This document shows positions 24,317 to 32,880 of a DNA stretch of 37,270 nucleotides, piece after piece. Positions within the stretch are counted from its first letter, which is position 1. Each line of letters begins with the position of its first letter. Below the pieces are notes generated by a model. The model was not told the origin of the DNA and searched no databases. It was given only the letters and a program-made list of their open reading frames with translations. The stretch covers positions 1-37,270 of the forward strand of contig SUZW01000019.1 in assembly GCA_015059685.1 (NCBI GenBank), given 5' to 3'. A program made the position numbers and the translations under genes. The stretch comes from Rikenellaceae bacterium. Its GTDB lineage: Bacteria > Bacteroidota > Bacteroidia > Bacteroidales > Rikenellaceae.

Positions 24317-25648
24317 ATGGAATTACTGAAATTAAACACCTCGAAGAGTGGCGTTGCCCTCTCTGCAGAATTGAAGAGTGCCGCATTGGCAGCTAACTCG
24401 TTGCTCTACTCGGGTAAGGGCGCAGGCAACGACTTCCTCGGTTGGGTAAACCTCCCTTCGTCGATATCGGCCGAGGAGATGAAGGCCATCAAGGAGTGCG
24501 CAGCATCGCTTCGCTCGAAGGCCGAGGTTGTTATCTGCATCGGTATCGGTGGCTCGTACCTCGGTGCCAAGGCTGTGCTCGATGCTATGAGCAACTCGTT
24601 TGAGCTGTTGCACAAGCAGCACAACAACCCTATCGTACTCTTTGCAGGTCAGAATATCTCGGAGGACTACACCGCCGAGCTGCTCGAGGCCGTGAAGGGC
24701 TACTCGATAGCAACAATCGTAATCTCGAAGTCGGGTACTACAACCGAGCCCGCTATCGCCTTCCGTATCATCAAGGAGGAGATCGAGAAGCGTTACGGCA
24801 AGGAGGAGGCCAAGAGCCGCATCGTAGCCGTGACCGATAAGGCTCGTGGAGCACTCAAAACCCTTGCTACACAGGAGGGTTACGCAACATTCGTTATCCC
24901 CGACAATGTGGGTGGCCGCTTCTCGGTTTTGACACCTGTAGGCCTGCTTCCGTTGGCTGTTGGTGGCGTGGATATCGAGGCGTTGGTTGAGGGTGCAAAG
25001 GCTATGGAGCAGGCAACTGCCGAGAGTGTCGCTTTCGAGGACAACCTCGCTGCGCAGTATGCCGCAACACGCTACGCCCTCTACACTTCGGGCAAGAAGA
25101 TTGAGATACTCGGTTCCTATGAGCCAAAGTTGCAGAATATCAACGAGTGGTGGAAGCAGCTCTATGGCGAGAGCGAGGGTAAGGATGGCAAGGGTATCTT
25201 CCCTGCATCGGTTACCCTGACTGCCGACCTTCACTCTATGGGCCAGTATATCCAGGAGGGTGAGCGCTCGATGTTCGAGACCATTATCTCGGTCGAGAAA
25301 CCTGCTCACGAGGTTAAGGTCGAGGCCGACGAGGCAAACCTCGATGGTTTGAACTTCCTTGCGGGCAAGCGTCTGCACGAGATTAACAAGATGGCGGAGC
25401 TGGGTGTTCAGCTCGCCCATATCGATGGTGGTGTGCCAAATCTCCTTATTCAGATACCTGCAATCGAGGAGAAAACCATAGGCGCATTGCTCTACTTCTT
25501 CGAGAAGGCTTGCGGTATCAGCGGCTACCTTATCGATGTCAATCCGTTCAACCAGCCGGGTGTTGAGGCCTACAAGAAGAATATGTTTGCCCTCCTCGAC
25601 AAACCGGGGTATGAGGCAGAGAGTGCGGCGATAAAATCCCGCCTGTAA
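24317..25648 (+). CDS. pgi: Glucose-6-phosphate isomerase
   Basis: Interconverts glucose 6-phosphate and fructose 6-phosphate in the cytosol. At 443 residues it has the length of the compact bacterial form. Motifs: [16 protein letters not shown] (71-86), [16 protein letters not shown] (sugar-phosphate loop SGTTTE), [17 protein letters not shown] (family signature 1) and the C-terminal K-x-L-H lysine region around [14 protein letters not shown]. It stands alone with its own promoter. Its stop codon overlaps the first arm of repeat copy A4, and a very strong hairpin terminator follows at 25884. It supplies the hexose phosphates used by the glycogen locus elsewhere in the window. Confidence 0.96.
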   Translation: MELLKLNTSKSGVALSAELKSAALAANSLLYSGKGAGNDFLGWVNLPSSISAEEMKAIKECAASLRSKAEVVICIGIGGSYLGAKAVLDAMSNSFELLHKQHNNPIVLFAGQNISEDYTAELLEAVKGYSIATIVISKSGTTTEPAIAFRIIKEEIEKRYGKEEAKSRIVAVTDKARGALKTLATQEGYATFVIPDNVGGRFSVLTPVGLLPLAVGGVDIEALVEGAKAMEQATAESVAFEDNLAAQYAATRYALYTSGKKIEILGSYEPKLQNINEWWKQLYGESEGKDGKGIFPASVTLTADLHSMGQYIQEGERSMFETIISVEKPAHEVKVEADEANLDGLNFLAGKRLHEINKMAELGVQLAHIDGGVPNLLIQIPAIEEKTIGALLYFFEKACGISGYLIDVNPFNQPGVEAYKKNMFALLDKPGYEAESAAIKSRL

Positions 25649-25852
25649 AAATCGTTCTGAACGGTAAATTTTGCACAAGTCGTCGGTCGCCAAATTCCTC
25701 ACATAGGCTTACTATGTTAATCCTGCTTTGCAGGCTTTTCCTCCTTGCGGCTCGGCAAAGTAAGCAAGCTCCCTCTGCTCTCGCTCCGCTGCGTCGGTTG
25801 CGGATTTGTCGCCTAGCCTTGCACAAAATTTCCTCGTTCATTTACGATTTTT
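25647..25852. repeat. Family A palindromic element, copy A4 (long form)
   Basis: Arms 25647-25676 (AAAAATCGTTCTGAACGG) and 25821-25852 (complement AAAAATCGTAAATGAACG), both running into AAATTTTG. The left arm begins inside the pgi stop codon (25646-25648). The loop has the inner hairpin CACATAGGCTTACTATG and an added module of about 85 bp (25717-25800) not present in copies A1 or A5. That module is partly shared with 33221-33257 in reverse. Confidence 0.87.
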
Positions 25853-25883
25853 AGGCAGGAAGTTCTGATTGGCACCTCCCCCA

Positions 25884-25933
25884 AAAAACCAACAAGATGG
25901 GTATCGTTTTCGATACCCATCTTGTTGGTTTTT
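25884..25933 (+). terminator. Perfect 23-bp hairpin terminator downstream of pgi
   Basis: Arms 25884-25906 and 25911-25933 are exact complements (AAAAACCAACAAGATGGG... and ...CCCATCTTGTTGGTTTTT) around a TTTT loop. The A-rich and T-rich ends make it a possible bidirectional terminator. It is over 230 bp past the pgi stop, beyond copy A4. Confidence 0.82.
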
Positions 25934-25943
25934 AGCAGTTTTT

Positions 25944-26194
25944 GGTTGGCGGGAACTCTGGAAGTTGTCGGGGCGCAGGTGTAATGGCATTGAATGGCAG
26001 GCGTTCGCTAACGCTCACTGAATGGCAATCGCTCCCGTTGGTCGCTGAATGGCAGGCGTTTACGCTTTTTTGTCACAGCTTTCTGCGCTTTGCCATTAAG
26101 CAGTCGCAGACTGCGCTGCCATTAAGGGCGAAGCCCGTTTGCCATTCTATGCCATCTTTGTTGCGCCTTGACCACCTCCAGAGTTCCCACCAAC
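25944..26194. repeat. Family B composite palindromic element, copy B3 (inverted)
   Basis: Outer arms 25944-25978 (GGTTGGCGGGAACTCTGG ... GGGGCGCAG) and 26161-26194 (TTGCGCC ... CCAGAGTTCCCACCAACC). Inner boundary boxes are ATGGCATTGAATG (25984) and ATGCCAT (to 26155). The box series matches B1 and B2 read on the other strand, yet the outer arms look the same because they are symmetrical. A 106-residue plus-strand ORF across it is an artefact. Confidence 0.87.
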
Positions 26195-26211
26195 CTAAAA
26201 CCTTCAGCGCA

Positions 26212-26229
26212 CCCCTAACGCCTCTAACG
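26212..26229. repeat. Two CCCCTAACG-type units after copy B3
   Basis: Two 9-bp units (CCCCTAACG, CCTCTAACG) then a degenerate ACCCTAATC. This is the shortest of the three minisatellites. Confidence 0.75.
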
Positions 26230-26286
26230 ACCCTAATCCTCCTTGCGCCATCTCTCGTCTAATCTCTCTAAAAAAGCCTAAAGGCT

Positions 26287-26316
26287 TTTGCTTTTCCACA
26301 CTTTTTTGTATCTTTG
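26287..26316 (+). promoter_or_regulatory. Promoter of the flippase-holB-folK-envelope operon
   Basis: TTTG at 26287-26290, 18-bp spacer, TATCTTTG at 26309-26316. The ATG at 26359 follows with a leader of about 37 nt. Confidence 0.7.
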
Positions 26317-26323
26317 CAACTTG

Positions 26324-26347
26324 ATATGTGTGCGCATACGCACATAT
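26324..26347. promoter_or_regulatory. Imperfect 24-bp dyad at the 5' end of the flippase mRNA
   Basis: ATATGTG (26324-26330) pairs with CACATAT (26341-26347); the centre is GC-rich and nearly symmetrical. It begins about 2 nt after the predicted start of transcription, so it could be an operator or a stabilising 5' hairpin. Confidence 0.4.
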
Positions 26348-26358
26348 GCGTGAAGGCT

Positions 26359-27822
26359 ATGCTCGAAAAACTTGCAAAGCAGACGGCAATCTATGGTATC
26401 AGCACCATACTCGGCAGAATGTTGAGTTACCTGCTGACGCCATTCTACACCCGTATCTTTGGTGTCGAGTCGTACGGCATAATCACCGATGTCTATGCTT
26501 TGATACCCTTTGCGCTGGTTGTGCTGACGATGGGTATGGAGTCGAGCTACTTCCGCTTTGCGGCAAAGGCCGAGGCGGAGGGTGGTGACATCGAAAAGAG
26601 CAAACGCAAGCTCTTTGCTACGACCTGGGGCATAACCTCGTTGGCAGCGGTGCTCTTTTTTGTGGTTGTGGTGCTGTTCCGCAACGAGGTGTCGGCTTTG
26701 ATGGGTGAGGCCTATGTGGCAAACCCTCTATATGTCGTCACGGTGGCGGCAATAGTGATGGCGGATGTGACGATGTGTCTGCCATTCTCACGCTTGCGAG
26801 AGCAGGGTAGGGCCTTGACCTTCGTGTCACTCAAATTGCTAAACATCCTTTTGCAGGTCGGTATGGCCGTGGCATTCTGGGGTGTCGGGCTCTTCGATAC
26901 CGAGTTTGGCGTAGGTTGGGCCTTTGTGGCGAACCTTGTGGCAAGTATGGTTACCCTTGTGGCTGTTGTGGTGGCCTCGGGCAGGGTGAGCCTGCGCATA
27001 GATTGGGCGTTACTGCTTGTGATATTCGGCTACTCGTTGCCACTTCTGTTGTCGGGCGTGGCGGGTACAGCGGGCGAGTTTTTGGACCGCCAGCTCATAA
27101 AATACCTTGTGCCGACAGAGTCTATGGCGCAACTCGGCATCTATGGTGCCATAACCAAGATTGCGGTGGTGCTGACACTCTTTACGCAGATGTACCGATT
27201 GGCAGCCGAACCATTCTTCTTGGCCAACTACCGCAAGGAGGAGTTTGTGGCGATGAATGCTGCGGCACTCAAGTACTATATTATGGTCTCGATGGCCCTC
27301 TTCCTCGGTATTGCGCTCTATCGTGATGCGTTTGCGCTGATTGTAGGTCGCAGCTTCCGTGAGGGCATAGATATACTGCCCGTGGTGCTGGGCGCAAATG
27401 TCTTGAGTGGCGTTTGGCTCAATTTGTCGTTCTGGTACAAGAGGGAGGAGAAGACGCAGTTTGCGCTGTGGGTGACCCTTGCGGGTGTGGCGGCATCGGC
27501 AGGCTTTGGTCTGCTGCTGATACCGCAGCTGGGCTACTATGGTGCAGCGTGGAGCCGCTTTGCTGCCGAGGTGGTGATGGTCGCAATAAGCATCGTGCTG
27601 AACCGCATCTACTATCCGACACCATACGCCTTTGGTCGTATGGCCGAGTATGTGGTCTTGGCGTTGGCGTTGTTCTTTGTGGCCGAGTGCGTAGAGGTGG
27701 AGAGTGTGGTGTTGCGATATACGCTCTCGACCGTGATGCTCGTTATATACTTGGTCTATGCCGTGTGGCGAGAGAAGATAGATGTGAAGAGTTTTGTGAA
27801 ACATATTTTGAGGAGGGGTTAG
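26359..27822 (+). CDS. Polysaccharide/oligosaccharide flippase (MATE-like, MOP superfamily)
   Basis: A 487-residue integral membrane protein with about 12-14 helices, of the Wzx/MurJ-like polysaccharide transporter group. It would move lipid-linked sugars across the inner membrane. The N-terminus LAKQTAIYGISTILGRMLSYLLTPFYTRIFG is typical of Bacteroidota members, and a second repeat-half start is visible at LLLVIFGYSLPLLLSGVAGTAGEFLDRQLIKYL. I chose ATG 26359. The longer frame from 26314 starts inside the promoter's -7 box, so it cannot be translated from that message. No glycosyltransferases flank it, so the substrate is unknown. The stop is 3 bp before holB. Confidence 0.82.
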   Translation: MLEKLAKQTAIYGISTILGRMLSYLLTPFYTRIFGVESYGIITDVYALIPFALVVLTMGMESSYFRFAAKAEAEGGDIEKSKRKLFATTWGITSLAAVLFFVVVVLFRNEVSALMGEAYVANPLYVVTVAAIVMADVTMCLPFSRLREQGRALTFVSLKLLNILLQVGMAVAFWGVGLFDTEFGVGWAFVANLVASMVTLVAVVVASGRVSLRIDWALLLVIFGYSLPLLLSGVAGTAGEFLDRQLIKYLVPTESMAQLGIYGAITKIAVVLTLFTQMYRLAAEPFFLANYRKEEFVAMNAAALKYYIMVSMALFLGIALYRDAFALIVGRSFREGIDILPVVLGANVLSGVWLNLSFWYKREEKTQFALWVTLAGVAASAGFGLLLIPQLGYYGAAWSRFAAEVVMVAISIVLNRIYYPTPYAFGRMAEYVVLALALFFVAECVEVESVVLRYTLSTVMLVIYLVYAVWREKIDVKSFVKHILRRG

Positions 27823-27825
27823 ACG

Positions 27826-28974
27826 ATGAGGTTTTGCGACATAATAGGACACGAGGAGTTGAAGCGACGACTTGTTGCGAGTGTGGATGAGGGGCGTGTG
27901 AGCCACGCACAGCTCTTCACGGGCTCGGCAGGTTCGGGCACGCTCGCCTTGGCGGTGGCCTATACGCAGTACCTCCACTGCACTGCTCGCCACGATGGCG
28001 ACTCGTGTGGTGAGTGTCCATCGTGCCACCAGATAGCGGCACTGGCACACCCCGACCTGCACCTTGTCTTTCCTGTGAATAAGCAGGGCAAGAAACCTAC
28101 GAATGGCCTCGTGGCAAACGATTTTATAGATGAGTTTCGTACTTTGTGGGAGCGCACAGGTGGTTACTTCTCGGCACAGCAGTGGTACGACACACTCGAT
28201 TTGGGCAAGACGCTCAAAGGCTCGATTGCCGTGCGTGAGGCCGAGGAGATGATTACGAAGCTCTCCTACAAGAGCTTCTCGTCGAGGTACAAGACGATGC
28301 TTATATGGTTGCCCGAGACGATGCACGAGCGAGCAGCCAATATGATACTCAAAATCCTGGAGGAGCCGTGGGAGGACACCGTGTTTATCTTGGTGTCGGA
28401 GCGCCCCGACCTGCTGCTTGGCACGATACGCTCACGCACGCAGGAGGTCACCGTGCCACGACTCTCGGCCGAGGTGCTGGAGCGTGAGGTTCGGGCTGCG
28501 GGTGTGACCGACGAGGCTACGGTGCGAAATACGGCACGCTTGGCGAGTGGCGACCTATTGCGTTTGCGACAGATACTCTCGGGTGAGAGCGACGAGATAC
28601 AGAGCGAGAACTTCTCGTTGTTCCGCACGATGATGCGCCACTGCTACCAGAATAAACACCTCGAGTTGCTCGTTTGGGCCGACGAGGTGGCGACGCTCTC
28701 GCGAGAGCGACAGATGGGGCTTATGGCCGACTTTGCCCGATTGTTGCGTGAGGCCTACATCACCCACGCAGGTGCGCACGGAGCGAGCTACCTATGGGGC
28801 GAGGAGGCGGAGTTCTGCAAGAAGTTCTCGCCGTTTATCGACTCCCGCAATATCGAGCCGATAATCGAGCTGTTGGAGGAGGCGCAGCGACGACTACGAC
28901 AAAATGGCGATCCACGCATCGTATTTTCCTACTTTGCCCTCGCCACGAGTAAATATATAAACTTCGGAAAGTGA
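27826..28974 (+). CDS. holB: DNA polymerase III clamp-loader subunit delta'
   Basis: A 382-residue AAA+ protein that helps load the sliding clamp. The P-loop position reads GSAGSGTL (33-40), with threonine replacing the catalytic lysine, so it should not hydrolyse ATP; delta' is a non-hydrolysing subunit in E. coli too. The four-cysteine zinc motif C52, C61, C64, C67 is present (HCTARHDGDSCGECPSC). The sensor-like IRSRTQEV and the region AANMILKILEEPWEDTVFILVS are typical. AGGAGG at 27811-27816 precedes the start at a possible Shine-Dalgarno distance, but it lies in codons of the flippase and is probably chance. Confidence 0.92.
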   Translation: MRFCDIIGHEELKRRLVASVDEGRVSHAQLFTGSAGSGTLALAVAYTQYLHCTARHDGDSCGECPSCHQIAALAHPDLHLVFPVNKQGKKPTNGLVANDFIDEFRTLWERTGGYFSAQQWYDTLDLGKTLKGSIAVREAEEMITKLSYKSFSSRYKTMLIWLPETMHERAANMILKILEEPWEDTVFILVSERPDLLLGTIRSRTQEVTVPRLSAEVLEREVRAAGVTDEATVRNTARLASGDLLRLRQILSGESDEIQSENFSLFRTMMRHCYQNKHLELLVWADEVATLSRERQMGLMADFARLLREAYITHAGAHGASYLWGEEAEFCKKFSPFIDSRNIEPIIELLEEAQRRLRQNGDPRIVFSYFALATSKYINFGK

Positions 28975-29459
28975 TGCACTGCGCTGTGGTTCTTGCCGGA
29001 GGCAATATCGGTGATGTCGAGGCCCGCTTTGTCGAGGCGGAGCGACTCCTGGCGGAGAGGGGAGTGGCGATTGTAGCGAGGTCACGCAACTACAAAACCG
29101 AGGCGTGGGGCTTCGAGAGCGAGAGGCTCTTTACGAATGTGGCGTGGAGGGTCGAAACGGAGTTGGAGGCCGAGGGGCTGCTCGATGTGCTGCAGGAGGT
29201 TGAGGCTCTCTTGGGGCGCAACCGTGAGGCGGAGCAGCTGAAGAAGAAGAGCGAAGGCGTGAGGTACTGCTCCCGCACTTTGGACCTGGATATCCTCTTC
29301 TACGACGAGGAGCATATCTCGACCGAGCGACTGAAAGTTCCGCATCCGCTGATTATGGAGCGAGATTTTGTGATAGAGCCCACTTGCGAGCTGTTGCGAT
29401 GCGATAGGGCGCAGTTGGGTGAAAAGATAGAGAAGATTTATGCTGAAAGTATTGCGTAA
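28974..29459 (+). CDS. folK: 2-amino-4-hydroxy-6-hydroxymethyldihydropteridine pyrophosphokinase (HPPK)
   Basis: A 161-residue folate-synthesis enzyme that transfers pyrophosphate from ATP to hydroxymethyl-dihydropterin. Motifs: LAGGNIGDVEARF near the N-terminus, YKTEAWGF, FTNVAWRVET, and the metal/ATP signature RTLDLDILFYDEE, followed by VPHPLIMERDFVIEP. I chose ATG 28974, which overlaps the holB stop as TGATG, over the GTG one codon earlier. Coupling to holB is likely. No folP is nearby. Confidence 0.93.
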   Translation: MHCAVVLAGGNIGDVEARFVEAERLLAERGVAIVARSRNYKTEAWGFESERLFTNVAWRVETELEAEGLLDVLQEVEALLGRNREAEQLKKKSEGVRYCSRTLDLDILFYDEEHISTERLKVPHPLIMERDFVIEPTCELLRCDRAQLGEKIEKIYAESIA

Positions 29460-30006
29460 CATAGCGATAGTGGTGGCGGTGGCCGTAGTTGCTACGGGGT
29501 GCTTCAAGAAGGTTACCACGGATACGGTGCTCTGCATCAAGGTCCTGTCCGAGGAGGAGTCGGGCGGTGAAAGGGTGCCCGCAGAGGGGTGCTATGGTTA
29601 TATCTACTATGCCAACAAAGATTGGGCTGTGGCTTCGTATGACGATGCCGTTGCCAAGACCATAACCAATCTCAAGACGGGCGAAAAACGCTCGGAGCCG
29701 GATGGTGAGAGCGAACCATATATGATTGATGGGGCGTCGAACAACTATGTCTCGATATTCCAGGGTGAGCCGTCAGCACTTGTTGTTGTGATATACCCCG
29801 AGGCCAAGATGTACGCCTATATGCATCGACAAACCGAGGCGGAGAACCTTCACTATACATACCTGACGCTGATATTCCACAAGTGGAAGACAGGTGAGTA
29901 TTCCGAAGGGTCGAAAGATGGATATAAATGGATGGTTGTTGCCCCCGAGACTGTGGATGAGCCCGAGGTGCCTTCGACACCACCAACTAACGATGAGAAC
30001 GAGTAA
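29440..30006 (+). CDS. Putative lipoprotein of unknown function
   Basis: A 188-residue protein I do not recognise. Residues 1-20 are a hydrophobic signal (NIAIVVAVAVVATG) and C21 follows in a lipobox-like VVATGC, so it is probably lipid-anchored. The following FKKVTTDT lacks acidic residues at +2. The body is mixed, with beta-type segments such as GCYGYIYYANKDW and ALVVVIYPEAKMYAYMH; the tail is acidic and proline-rich (VDEPEVPSTPPTNDENE). Its start overlaps the folK end by 20 bp in another frame, so it is co-transcribed with folK and the next lipoprotein. Confidence 0.65.
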   Translation: MLKVLRNIAIVVAVAVVATGCFKKVTTDTVLCIKVLSEEESGGERVPAEGCYGYIYYANKDWAVASYDDAVAKTITNLKTGEKRSEPDGESEPYMIDGASNNYVSIFQGEPSALVVVIYPEAKMYAYMHRQTEAENLHYTYLTLIFHKWKTGEYSEGSKDGYKWMVVAPETVDEPEVPSTPPTNDENE

Positions 30007-30009
30007 GAG

Positions 30010-32046
30010 ATGACTAAAAATTGCAAAATAGCTCTGCGTGCGGCGGTATTGCTCCTGTTTGGAGGGGCATTCTTCTCTCGTTGTGCCAATATTATGACAC
30101 CCGAGGGAGGTCCAAAAGACACCCTTCCACCCGTTATTGTGAAGCTCCAACCCGATAACTTCGCCACAAACTTCAAGGAGAAGAAGATATATATCGAGTT
30201 CAACGAGTTTGTGCAGATTAAGGACCAGAATAAGGAGATGTTCACCTCGCCTGCGATGAAGAAGGCGCCACTGCTGACCACCCGTGGCAAGGGTATCGTC
30301 ATCACCATTCGTGATACGCTCCTCGAGAATACCACCTACGCCATAGACCTCGGCTCGGCCATCCGTGATAACAACGAGGGCAACCCACTCAACGCTATGC
30401 GTTTCGTATTCTCGACGGGTGATAAGGTCGATTCGATAATGTGCTCGGGATATACGGCCGACTCCTACAAGGCCGATAGCGTGAGCCGCACATTCTTGTG
30501 GTTCTACATTGCCGACTCGCTGCCCGTGACACCCGACTACGACTCGACAATCTTCAACCGTAAACCCGATGTCATAGCCCGTGCGCAGAACAACGGTATC
30601 TTCATAGCGCAGAACCTCAAACCTGTGAAGTACCGCATCTACGCCATAGGCGACAAGAACGACAACCAGCTCTATGAGCCGGGCTCCGACCTTGTAGGCA
30701 TACTCGATAAGGAGTACAACCCTGTGGAGCTGCCCGAGTTTGCGATATGGTTCGACTCGCTGCGTATGTACCCAAGCGCCGAGCCACAGCTCTACTTCCG
30801 TATGTTTACCGACAAGGCCTTCACAAATCAACGCTTGGTAGATGCCGTGCGCCCCGACCAGAAGAAGGCGATGTTGTACTTCAATGCCGACTACCCTCGT
30901 ATCGACTCGTTGGTGTTTGACAACATCCCGAGCGACAAGGTGCTCATAGACCCTCAAACCAAGGGCCGTGATACGATGGCACTGTGGTTCAATGTTCCGG
31001 CCGAGGAGCTGCCCGACACAATAAAGGGTCAGATTGTATATTACCGCCACGACTCGTTGCGTCAGCTCTCGAAGACTCGGGAGCCACTGAAGCTGGCGTG
31101 GAAGTTGATCGAGACCAAGGAGCAGCAGAAGGAGCGTGAGCGCATCGAAAAGGAGAAGGAGAAGGCCGCCAAGGAGGGCAGGGAGTATAAGGACCCGAAT
31201 GACAAGAATAAATTTACGCTCAACATAGGTGCCGGCAAGGAGGTAAACCCCGAGCGGGGCTTCGAGATATCGTTTGGCACCCCGGCTGTGACCTTCGACA
31301 CGACGGCTGTGAAGTTGCTTGTCGTGGCCGAGGATAAGAGTACGACACCTGTCGAGATGCACTTCGTGCGTGATACGCTGAATATGTGCCGTTGGCAGGT
31401 CAATGCCCCGTGGAGGGAGAAGACCAACTACCGCCTCTATGTGCCGAAGAAGAGTATCACCGATGTTATGGGGTACCAGAACGACTCTACGGTGGTGGAG
31501 TTTGCAACCTACGACCCCGAGAAGTTTGCCACGGTGACACTCAATGTTACGGGCGAGGCGGGCAAGGAGTATATACTGCTGCTCACCGACTCGTCGAACA
31601 AAACTTTGCAGGAGAAGAGGGGCGTGACGACGGGTCAGTACCGCTTCAACTTCGTTGCTCCGGGCGATGTGCGTCTTCGTGTTATTGAGGACTCGAACGG
31701 CAATGGGCAGTGGGATGCAGGAGATGTGTTACAACGCCTGCAACCCGAGCGTGCCGAGATATACGCCAACGACCGTGGCGAGGATATCTTCACAACGAAG
31801 ATGAATTGGGACTTCGAGATAAACCTCGATATGGCCAATCTGTTCAAGCCGATGACGATGGAGAATATCGTGAATATGCTCGAGGAGAAGGAGGAGGCCC
31901 GCCTGAAGAAGCTCTACGAGGAGTGGCTCAAGAAGCGGGGCGAGAAGAAGGATGAGCCACAGCAGCAGAGCAGCGGTGGCGGTATGGGCTTCGGAGGAGC
32001 AATGGGCGGTATGGGCGGCCTTGGTGGTTTGAAGAATACATTTTAG
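30010..32046 (+). CDS. Large lipoprotein with SbsA/Big_5 Ig-like domain
   Basis: A 678-residue exported lipoprotein. C25 follows a hydrophobic signal (VLLLFGGAFFSRC), and the mature start CANIMTPEGGPKDTLPPV is the signature of a common Bacteroidota group. An Ig-like domain lies at about 40-135 (KIYIEFNEFVQIKD, GKGIVITIRDTLLENTTYAIDLG). Later parts are beta-rich, with a calcium-type loop DSNGNGQWDAGD near 565-576. A charged coiled segment (EQQKERERIEKEKEKAAKEGREYKD) lies near 370-395. The C-terminus is a glycine-methionine-rich tail (GGGMGFGGAMGGMGGLGG). Role unknown; an envelope structural or surface role is plausible. It is 3 bp from each neighbouring gene, so part of one operon. Confidence 0.8.
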   Translation: MTKNCKIALRAAVLLLFGGAFFSRCANIMTPEGGPKDTLPPVIVKLQPDNFATNFKEKKIYIEFNEFVQIKDQNKEMFTSPAMKKAPLLTTRGKGIVITIRDTLLENTTYAIDLGSAIRDNNEGNPLNAMRFVFSTGDKVDSIMCSGYTADSYKADSVSRTFLWFYIADSLPVTPDYDSTIFNRKPDVIARAQNNGIFIAQNLKPVKYRIYAIGDKNDNQLYEPGSDLVGILDKEYNPVELPEFAIWFDSLRMYPSAEPQLYFRMFTDKAFTNQRLVDAVRPDQKKAMLYFNADYPRIDSLVFDNIPSDKVLIDPQTKGRDTMALWFNVPAEELPDTIKGQIVYYRHDSLRQLSKTREPLKLAWKLIETKEQQKERERIEKEKEKAAKEGREYKDPNDKNKFTLNIGAGKEVNPERGFEISFGTPAVTFDTTAVKLLVVAEDKSTTPVEMHFVRDTLNMCRWQVNAPWREKTNYRLYVPKKSITDVMGYQNDSTVVEFATYDPEKFATVTLNVTGEAGKEYILLLTDSSNKTLQEKRGVTTGQYRFNFVAPGDVRLRVIEDSNGNGQWDAGDVLQRLQPERAEIYANDRGEDIFTTKMNWDFEINLDMANLFKPMTMENIVNMLEEKEEARLKKLYEEWLKKRGEKKDEPQQQSSGGGMGFGGAMGGMGGLGGLKNTF

Positions 32047-32049
32047 ACG

Positions 32050-32880
32050 ATGAAGAGATTTTATATAACCCTTGTGTTGCTTGTTGCGATGTTGGTGGTC
32101 GCTCTGCCTGCGAAGGCACAGCACACTGTGGCCATCACGGGTGGAACGGGATATGCCACTTCGCGACTCTACCCTGCACAGGAGATGCGAGCCTTGTGGG
32201 GCACATATCAGGCGGGTTTTTCGTGGCGATACTACTCGTTGCCACGCTTTGTGGGTTGTATAGGCGTGGATGTGGAACTTATGCAGCGAGGCTTCTCGTA
32301 TGCACCATACCCTTCACGCTACGAGACGAAGAAGGAGTATAAGTACTACACCCGCAAGCTCAACTCTATTATGGTGCCTATTGTGTGGCAACCCCATGTC
32401 TATCTTATCAAGAACCACCTGCGTATCTATTTGGAGGCGGCACCGACCTTCTCTTACAACTTCGCCTCGAGGTACTGGAACGACGAGAGCTACTCGATAG
32501 ACCAGACGCTCCAGGCAAAGAGCGTGAGTGGCAAGTATGATTTCCGCTCCGAGCGAGATAACCGCTTCTCGTTTGGCTTGGCGGCAGGTGGAGGCTTCGA
32601 CCTTCTCTTCGGGCAGATGGAGTTTGGTGTGCGTGTCCGCTACGACTTTGGCTTCTCGGATATATTGCGAAACCGTAACAAATACTATACGAACAACCTC
32701 GATATGGAGCAGAAGCCGGGCGAAAACCCCTTCTACCTTACACCGTTGCGCTCGCCACTCGACAACCTGACGATTTCGTTGAAGGTGGGCTTCCGCATCG
32801 GTAAAGCGGGCTTTAAGGAGTGGGAGTGGAAGCGTCCGAAGTTCCCGAAGAATAAAGAGGTGTTCAAATTTGCACTATAG
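32050..32880 (+). CDS. PorT-like outer-membrane beta-barrel protein
   Basis: A 276-residue exported protein. The signal peptide ends at PAKAQ (about 20-24). The rest alternates aromatic strands: GFSWRYYSLPRFVGCIGVDVELMQRGFSY, YYTRKLNSIMVPIVWQPHVYLIKNHLRIYLEAAPTFSYNF, FSFGLAAGGGFDLLFGQMEFGVRVRYDFGFSDI, ending in LTISLKVGFRIG. This matches the OMP_b-brl_2/PorT-type barrel pattern. PorT itself belongs to the type IX secretion system, but this family is broad and I do not claim that role. It is the last gene of the run from 26359, and repeat copy A5 starts one or two bases after its stop. Confidence 0.75.
   Translation: MKRFYITLVLLVAMLVVALPAKAQHTVAITGGTGYATSRLYPAQEMRALWGTYQAGFSWRYYSLPRFVGCIGVDVELMQRGFSYAPYPSRYETKKEYKYYTRKLNSIMVPIVWQPHVYLIKNHLRIYLEAAPTFSYNFASRYWNDESYSIDQTLQAKSVSGKYDFRSERDNRFSFGLAAGGGFDLLFGQMEFGVRVRYDFGFSDILRNRNKYYTNNLDMEQKPGENPFYLTPLRSPLDNLTISLKVGFRIGKAGFKEWEWKRPKFPKNKEVFKFAL

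Noticed and set aside
25942..26262. ORFs across the family B copies (also 13156-13401 and 13110-13349 minus)
   Set aside because: They translate the repeat boxes; the same peptide pieces recur at each copy and on both strands, with no start or leader.
26314..26358. N-terminal extension of the flippase
   Set aside because: Its first codons lie in the -7 box, upstream of the predicted transcription start.
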